From JABMPO01 sp964539785 (GTDB lineage: Bacteria; Fidelibacterota; Marinisomatia; Marinisomatales; TCS56): a stretch of DNA of 48,311 bases. How positions within the stretch are numbered: position 1 is the first letter of the stretch; every line of letters begins with the position of its first letter. Shown one piece after another: positions 44,094-48,311 of this stretch. A model generated the notes under the pieces. The model saw only the letters and a program-made list of their open reading frames with translations. It was not told the DNA's origin and did not search any database. A program made the translations under genes and the position numbers. The stretch lies in NCBI GenBank assembly GCA_964539785.1, contig CAZIJQ010000014.1:1-48311 (forward strand), read 5' to 3'.

Positions 44094-44798
44094 TTAAATT
44101 GTTCCTTTAAGATATTCTTGCCGCTCCGATGCCGGGAATTTCTCAATTGCATAGCGTAGCATGGTGCGGGGCATGGTCTGATAGTGGGATTTTAGAAAAT
44201 CCCGCTCTATTATTCCATCACGGTTGCCGATCTCCCGCAGCATCCAACCCACAGCTTTTTGGATCAAGTCTTCCGTATCGTGCAGCAGGATAAGCGAAAT
44301 TGCCAGGGCATCATCAAACTGATCCTGTCTGATGAAATGAAAAGTGGACATGATACCGATCCGCCTTTCCCAGAGATTATCTGACTCTGTCAGCCGATAA
44401 AGAATCTTCCGCTCTTTATCCATTAGCCAGACACCAACGATGTAGTGAGCTGAACTGTCCACCAGGTCCCAGTTATTTACATACGGCAGGTGGTTGAGGT
44501 AGAGCTGGTAAATTTCTTCTTTCACGTCCGGTTTTTTACGCTTGAATTGCCCGACCAATAAAAACAGCGCCAGGAGACGTACTTCATGCCATTGGGATCG
44601 GAGCAGTTCTCCAATTTCCGGCAGGGTTAAATTTTTAAATTCTTTAGCAATTGTGCGTAGATCCGGTACTTTGATTCCCAGAAATTTATCACCCTCCCCG
44701 TAACCACCGGGAAAAGCCTTGAAAAAGCCATAAGAATGTTCAGCCTTGGTCGGGTCGCTGATGGTTTGAAGGGCGGCGATCAGTGTTTTAGCGGTCAT
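44094..44798 (-). CDS. DNA alkylation repair protein, AlkD-like
   Basis: 234 residues of HEAT-like helical repeats. FKAFPGGYGEGDKFLGIKVPDLR, HEVRLLALFLLV and NNWDLVDSSAHYIVGVWL match the DNA alkylation repair family (AlkC/AlkD type), whose AlkD members excise bulky or cationic alkylated bases without base flipping. A C-terminal repeat (VGWMLREIGNRD) is also typical. Minus-strand start at 44798; the 183-base gap to the divergent SGNH hydrolase should hold both promoters. Confidence 0.93.
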   Translation of the reverse strand: MTAKTLIAALQTISDPTKAEHSYGFFKAFPGGYGEGDKFLGIKVPDLRTIAKEFKNLTLPEIGELLRSQWHEVRLLALFLLVGQFKRKKPDVKEEIYQLYLNHLPYVNNWDLVDSSAHYIVGVWLMDKERKILYRLTESDNLWERRIGIMSTFHFIRQDQFDDALAISLILLHDTEDLIQKAVGWMLREIGNRDGIIERDFLKSHYQTMPRTMLRYAIEKFPASERQEYLKGTI

Positions 44799-44981
44799 TA
44801 TTCAATTGGTAAAATTAATGAAATACTGCTAATCTATTTGCAGTTGTTTAAGTGTTATGGTTGAAATACGCATATTTTAATTCATTTTAATGCTGGAAAT
44901 TATCATGCTGGAATGAATGTAAAATTCCTTTTTGTATCATTTAGACTGTATCGTTAATATCCCGCAAAGCCGGGAGGTAAG

Positions 44982-45833
44982 ATGAAACTCGTTGTTCTCA
45001 TCATTGTCTGTGTTTTGATACTGATTCCAGTTGTGATCATTTTTTATGGTGCCAGCGCCGCTCAGAGAAAACCGAATAATTGTCCGGCGCAGTATCTGGC
45101 CGGTAAAAGATCGGGACAAGCTAAAAAAGTTGTTGTTTGTGTTGGTAACAGCATTACCCATGGCCGGGTCAGTGCCAATTACGTGGACTTGCTTGGCGAA
45201 AGGCTGGGATATGACTACCTGCTGGTCAATGCGGGAGTCAATAGCGAGTTATCCTGGAATGTATTACAGCGGCTGGATGAAATCATAGCCTGCCAACCTG
45301 ATTTTGTTACCCTCCTGATTGGTACCAACGGTGCTAATGCTTCCCTGAATGCCAAGAACCGAGCGGTTTCCACCAAGAAAATGAATCTGCCCCAGACGCC
45401 TACTGCGGATTGGTTCAGGGAAAACCTGATGGAAATCTGCCGAGGGTTAAAACTGCATACCAATGCCAAAATAGCTTTACTGTCACTGCCACCGATTGGT
45501 GAAGACCAGTCCCACGCTGCTTATCAGCGGACTGCCGCTTACAGTCGGATCATTGAGGATATAACTACTTCGTTTGACATCAGCTACCTGCCGCTGCATG
45601 AAAAAATGACCGCTTATCTGGAGCAGAATAAGCAGCCACTACGTTTACGTGATGCCGATGGGTTTCGACCCTTAATGTATAAGGGTATCTTCAAACATTT
45701 CATATTGGGTCAGAGTTTTGATAAAATTGCTGATGCTAATGGTTTTCAACTGCTGACCGATTTCCTGCATCTGAACAATACGGGGGCGGGTATGATTGCG
45801 GAACTGATAGAAGATTTTATTAGGGGTGAATAA
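44982..45833 (+). CDS. Membrane-anchored SGNH/GDSL hydrolase
   Basis: 283 residues. One N-terminal membrane helix (KLVVLIIVCVLILIPVVIIF) precedes an SGNH domain. Block I reads VCVGNSITHGR (GNS in place of GDS; catalytic Ser present), block III LLIGTNGANA and block V DFLHLNNTGAGMI, which supplies the Asp and His. It should hydrolyse esters (lipid, acetylated sugar or similar) at the outer face of the inner membrane. GGGAGGT at 44970-44976 precedes the ATG. Confidence 0.88.
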   Translation: MKLVVLIIVCVLILIPVVIIFYGASAAQRKPNNCPAQYLAGKRSGQAKKVVVCVGNSITHGRVSANYVDLLGERLGYDYLLVNAGVNSELSWNVLQRLDEIIACQPDFVTLLIGTNGANASLNAKNRAVSTKKMNLPQTPTADWFRENLMEICRGLKLHTNAKIALLSLPPIGEDQSHAAYQRTAAYSRIIEDITTSFDISYLPLHEKMTAYLEQNKQPLRLRDADGFRPLMYKGIFKHFILGQSFDKIADANGFQLLTDFLHLNNTGAGMIAELIEDFIRGE

Positions 45834-45913
45834 ATTAATTCTATAATAGAATATTCTAAAGGAACTAGATATTGCATAATTCTATTTTCTAATCATTTGA
45901 TAGAGATGATTTC

Positions 45914-46954
45914 ATGAAGATTAAAAACCGTTTAGTATCCATTGCGGTAATAAGTATGTTAATTGGTTGCTCAATAGATCGTGATTCCAAGGTTGACCGT
46001 CTTTTCCATGATTATCAAGGTGAGCGACCAGGAGCGGCAGTAATGGTTATTCATAAAGGCCAACCATTGCTAGTAAAGACATTCGGCCTGGCTGATCTTG
46101 AGCACCTTAGGCCGGTGATCCCACAAACCAATTTTCGGCTGGCTTCGGTTACTAAACAGTTTACTGCCATGGCCATAATGATCTTGGTGGAACGAGGTAA
46201 ACTTGATTATGCTACCAATTTGAAAGTTATCTTCCCCGATTTTCCGGAATATGGCACAATGGTGACGGTAAAACACCTTTTACGGCATACTTCCGGACTG
46301 ATCGCCTACGAAGATCTGATACCCGATACAGCAACGATTCCCGTCCTGGATGAAGATGTATTGACAATGATGATGGAGCAGGATAGCACCTATTTTGCAC
46401 CGGGCAGCGATTACCGGTACAGCAACTCTGGCTATGCCGTGCTGGTCATGATTATTGAAATGCTGTCTGGCAGGTCATTTGCCAAGTTCCTGGAAGAGAA
46501 TATTTTCGAACCATTGGGAATGAATGGTACCATAGCTTTCCAGAAAGGTATATCGAATGTTAAGCAGCGGGCTTACGGCTATATTGTCAAGGGGGATTCG
46601 CTACAATTCAATGATCAGAGTATGACTAGTTCCGTTTTGGGCGATGGCGGGATATATACTTCTTTGATTGATCTGTACAAATGGGATCAAGCCTTGTATA
46701 CCGACCAGATCGTGACCCATGAATCCCTGAAGCGGGCTTTTACTCCCGGTTTAGAAGAATATGGTTTTGGCTGGCGTATTGATGAATATCAAAGCCACCG
46801 CCGTGTCTATCATACCGGCGGAACATGTGGTTTCCGTACAGCCTACCTGCGTTATCCAGATGATCAAATGTCGATCATTATATTGACCAACCGTCGCGAT
46901 CCGGGGGTAATGGAATTGGCGGAAAAATTGACAGGATTGTATCTTCAATATTGA
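45914..46954 (+). CDS. Lipoprotein serine hydrolase (class C beta-lactamase/DD-peptidase fold)
   Basis: 346 residues. A lipobox (SMLIGCS) puts it on a membrane. The three catalytic motifs of the family are in order: S78-V-T-K81 (ASVTKQFTAMA), YSN in DYRYSNSGYAVL and HTGG in YHTGGTCGFR. Members include esterases, D-aminopeptidases and EstB-like enzymes as well as beta-lactamases, so antibiotic resistance should not be inferred. It is about 110 bases before the selenoprotein gene. Confidence 0.92.
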   Translation: MKIKNRLVSIAVISMLIGCSIDRDSKVDRLFHDYQGERPGAAVMVIHKGQPLLVKTFGLADLEHLRPVIPQTNFRLASVTKQFTAMAIMILVERGKLDYATNLKVIFPDFPEYGTMVTVKHLLRHTSGLIAYEDLIPDTATIPVLDEDVLTMMMEQDSTYFAPGSDYRYSNSGYAVLVMIIEMLSGRSFAKFLEENIFEPLGMNGTIAFQKGISNVKQRAYGYIVKGDSLQFNDQSMTSSVLGDGGIYTSLIDLYKWDQALYTDQIVTHESLKRAFTPGLEEYGFGWRIDEYQSHRRVYHTGGTCGFRTAYLRYPDDQMSIIILTNRRDPGVMELAEKLTGLYLQY

Positions 46955-47065
46955 TTAGGCAGTAAAGGAATTGTCAGATAATGCTATTGATAAAATGAAG
47001 GATGGGCAAGTATCTCATATTTTCATTAATCATCGAGGCTTGCCTCGGAAATTAGGGTACAGGGC

Positions 47066-47749
47066 TTGCTCTATGGTTTAATAGCATTTAATTTCTATTT
47101 AGCAATAATGACTAGTACCCGACAACATTTAAAACGAATGCATGCCTGGCAGAAAAAGTATGACGTTCAGGCTCCCAAACCGGGCGCTATAGCACCGGAC
47201 TTCCAATTATTTGATACCGCTGTTGAAAATCCGGTTCGCTTATCTGATTTCATCGGCCAAAAACCGGTAGCTCTGGTTTTCGGCAGTTTTACCTGACCGC
47301 CCTATGTGAAGGGGACTGGAAGTCTCCAGGATTTGTACCGAAAGTATAGTGATCAGGTGAAATTCATAAAAATCTATATCCGGGAAGCCCATCCGGTTGA
47401 CGGCTGGTGGTTGGGAAAAGGGTTGTCCGGATTAATGATAAAGTTTTACAGCCCCCAGGTAGCAACCAATATCATTGATCCCACAACTATTGAAGATCGG
47501 CGGGCAGTCGCCATTGACTGTGAGCAGGCCCTGGAATATGGTATTAAAACCTATGTAGATGAAATTGATGACCGGGTAAATAAAGCCTATGCAGCCTTGC
47601 CAACCCGTTTATATTTAATCGGTATCGATGGTCGCGTCGAATATGCCGGTGGCCTAGGTCCCTATGGATTTAAACCAGCCGAATTGGAGAAAGCGATAAA
47701 TAAATATTTGGAGCAACACGGGTTTATCCATGAGAAAAAAAGAAAGTAG
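47066..47749 (+). CDS. Selenoprotein: iodothyronine deiodinase-like, thioredoxin-fold (in-frame TGA = Sec)
   Basis: About 227 residues if TGA 47294-47296 is read as selenocysteine. Upstream: an N-terminal hydrophobic segment (LYGLIAFNFYLAI), then APDFQLFDT and KPVALVFGSFT. The TGA follows, and the same frame continues PPYVKGTGSLQDLYRKY, FIKIYIREAHPVDGW and YAALPTRLYLIGIDGRVEY up to TAG. Vertebrate deiodinases read NFGSCT-U-P, YIEEAHASDGW and YAALPERLY at the same places. A SECIS-like hairpin lies 14 bases after the TGA. The start is TTG 47066 (AGGG 8 bases before); ATG 47108 is an alternative that would remove the hydrophobic segment. Its end overlaps the next gene by 20 bases. The bacterial substrate is unknown; reductive dehalogenation or thiol-redox chemistry is inference. 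Confidence 0.9.
47311..47327 (+). promoter_or_regulatory. Candidate bacterial SECIS stem-loop
   Basis: GGGGACU (47311-47317) pairs with AGUCUCC (47321-47327) over 7 bp with one G-U pair; the loop is GGA. The loop begins 22 bases after the UGA and starts with G. Bacterial SECIS models expect an apical loop 16-37 bases downstream with a G in the first two loop positions, so the fit is good. An alternative 5-bp stem (CUGGA/UCCAG, loop AGUC) is compatible with the same site. Confidence 0.65.
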
Positions 47750-48281
47750 AATTTTATTTTCAATATTTATTTATTTTACACTTATCGGAAATCTAGTTTC
47801 GCAAAATACTACCGCACGATTCCTACTGTGGCACCCATCAGCGCGCTCTATTGCTCTTGGCGGTAGCGGAACAGCCTTAATTGATAATGATTTTTCTGTT
47901 TTTTATAACCCTGCGGGGATGGCATATGAGAAAAGGATAAAATTATTTAGCTCATACGGACAGCCATTTCCGTTTTTTGAAAATACTCAGTATGCTTACT
48001 CAGGAGTGGCTGTAGGTACCAGCATAGGAACATTTGGAATCGCTATCAACCAGTTTTGGCGGGAATCACAACAGCGAACAGGTCAATTTGGTGAATTATT
48101 GGGAGGATTTGGTGAAGATGATGGACTAATGGATCCTTTGCACTGGAAAGGATCCCTATCATTTGCTGCAATAATAAAACCAAATACTGCAATCGGAATG
48201 AGTATTAACCTATTGCACATGGAATTAGCTAAAATTGGTGCCGGTAGTGAAAAAAATGGTCAAGTCCTAAAAGTTCTGTAA
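47730..48281 (+). CDS. PorV/UPF0164-like outer-membrane protein, short
   Basis: 183 residues. A signal peptide (ILFSIFIYFTLIGNLVSQ) leads into the PorV-type opening FLLWHPSARSIALGGSGTALIDND and VFYNPAGMAYEKR, followed by amphipathic strands. PorV and relatives are 14-stranded barrels of about 300-400 residues, and PorV shuttles T9SS cargo. This frame stops at TAA 48281, about half-way, just after an A7 run at 48250-48256. It may be truncated, frameshifted or a short paralogue; the window ends 30 bases later. It overlaps the selenoprotein gene by 20 bases. Confidence 0.7.
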   Translation: MRKKESRILFSIFIYFTLIGNLVSQNTTARFLLWHPSARSIALGGSGTALIDNDFSVFYNPAGMAYEKRIKLFSSYGQPFPFFENTQYAYSGVAVGTSIGTFGIAINQFWRESQQRTGQFGELLGGFGEDDGLMDPLHWKGSLSFAAIIKPNTAIGMSINLLHMELAKIGAGSEKNGQVLKVL

Positions 48282-48311
48282 AATGGTTCAAGCGGCCACA
48301 GTCTTCGTTTG

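Noticed and set aside
45914..46954. Calling the serine hydrolase an antibiotic-resistance beta-lactamase
   Set aside because: The SxxK, YxN and HTGG motifs are shared by many esterases and peptidases; no AmpR-type regulator or resistance context is present.
47034..47047. Small hairpin (CGAGG, CTTG, CCTCG) as a SECIS or terminator
   Set aside because: It lies upstream of the selenoprotein start, whereas bacterial SECIS elements follow the UGA, and no T tract comes after it.
47294..47296. TGA at this place as a nonsense mutation or assembly error
   Set aside because: The frame continues without loss, the flanking residues match the Sec site of the deiodinase family on both sides, and a SECIS-like hairpin follows. 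A random stop would not be expected at exactly this codon.
48250..48311. Simple A7 frameshift as the reason for the short PorV-like gene
   Set aside because: Removing one A gives a Ser/Lys/Trp-rich tail unlike a barrel, and adding one A meets a stop within a few codons.

Overview
The window is a stretch of bacterial chromosome from a Gram-negative, outer-membrane-bearing organism. It has LPS-core genes (heptosyltransferase, Kdo transferase, an LptE-like lipoprotein) and two proteins with YPNPFN-type C-terminal sorting domains of the type IX secretion system. It also has a PorV/UPF0164-like outer-membrane protein and a sensorless sigma-54 activator beside lptE. Together these point to the FCB superphylum, outside the classical Bacteroidetes; a Marinimicrobia-, Calditrichota- or Ignavibacteria-like lineage is my guess from gene content, not a proven assignment. 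The sequence is AT-rich and densely coded, with many overlaps of the TAATG/ATGA kind. I saw no rRNA, tRNA, CRISPR array, transposase or prophage gene.

Layout. 1-4.6 kb: two exported TPR proteins (one with a very basic tail), ispG and a small secreted protein. 4.7-6.2 kb: a ComM/YifB ATPase. 6.4-9.4 kb: a compact cytochrome cassette with a T9SS-sorted cytochrome c, a lipoprotein cytochrome c, an outer-membrane barrel with an N-terminal heme site, a reaction-centre-type diheme cytochrome and a DUF2231 membrane protein. 9.5-13.7 kb: a coiled-coil protein, a MaoC hydratase, an exported-looking Pcm, a T9SS-sorted M1 peptidase and a dUTPase. 13.7-15.8 kb: CIRCE-groES-groEL-terminator. 16-23 kb: a Crp-family regulator, then a tightly packed run meaB-tatC-polyprenyl synthase-heptosyltransferase-waaA-fused ECF-type ATPase. 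23.2-30.7 kb: ftsY, rimO, a repeat-filled gap, uvrB, galE, the sigma-54 activator and lptE. 31-35.1 kb: a coupled asnS-LOG-like-acyP-nadE operon ending in a second copy of the small secreted protein. 35.2-44.8 kb: a minus-strand block (unknown anchored protein, NapH-like ferredoxin, class III aminotransferase, GH20 hexosaminidase, alpha/beta hydrolase, asparaginase domain, aldo/keto reductase, AlkD-like). 45-48.3 kb: SGNH hydrolase, serine hydrolase, a selenoprotein and a short PorV-like gene.

The most striking finding is at 47066-47749. An in-frame TGA interrupts what is otherwise a complete iodothyronine-deiodinase-like, thioredoxin-fold protein, exactly at the family's selenocysteine position (FGSFT-U-PPY). 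A stem-loop with the geometry of a bacterial SECIS follows 14 bases after the TGA. Standard gene calling would split this gene in two. The second item of interest is the cytochrome cassette, which looks like a candidate route for moving electrons across the outer membrane, built partly from a T9SS-exported cytochrome. Non-coding items include a two-copy, two-hairpin interspersed repeat in opposite orientations, a pair of ACACATGTGT-centred palindromes, and a 146-bp MITE-like element with nested inverted repeats.
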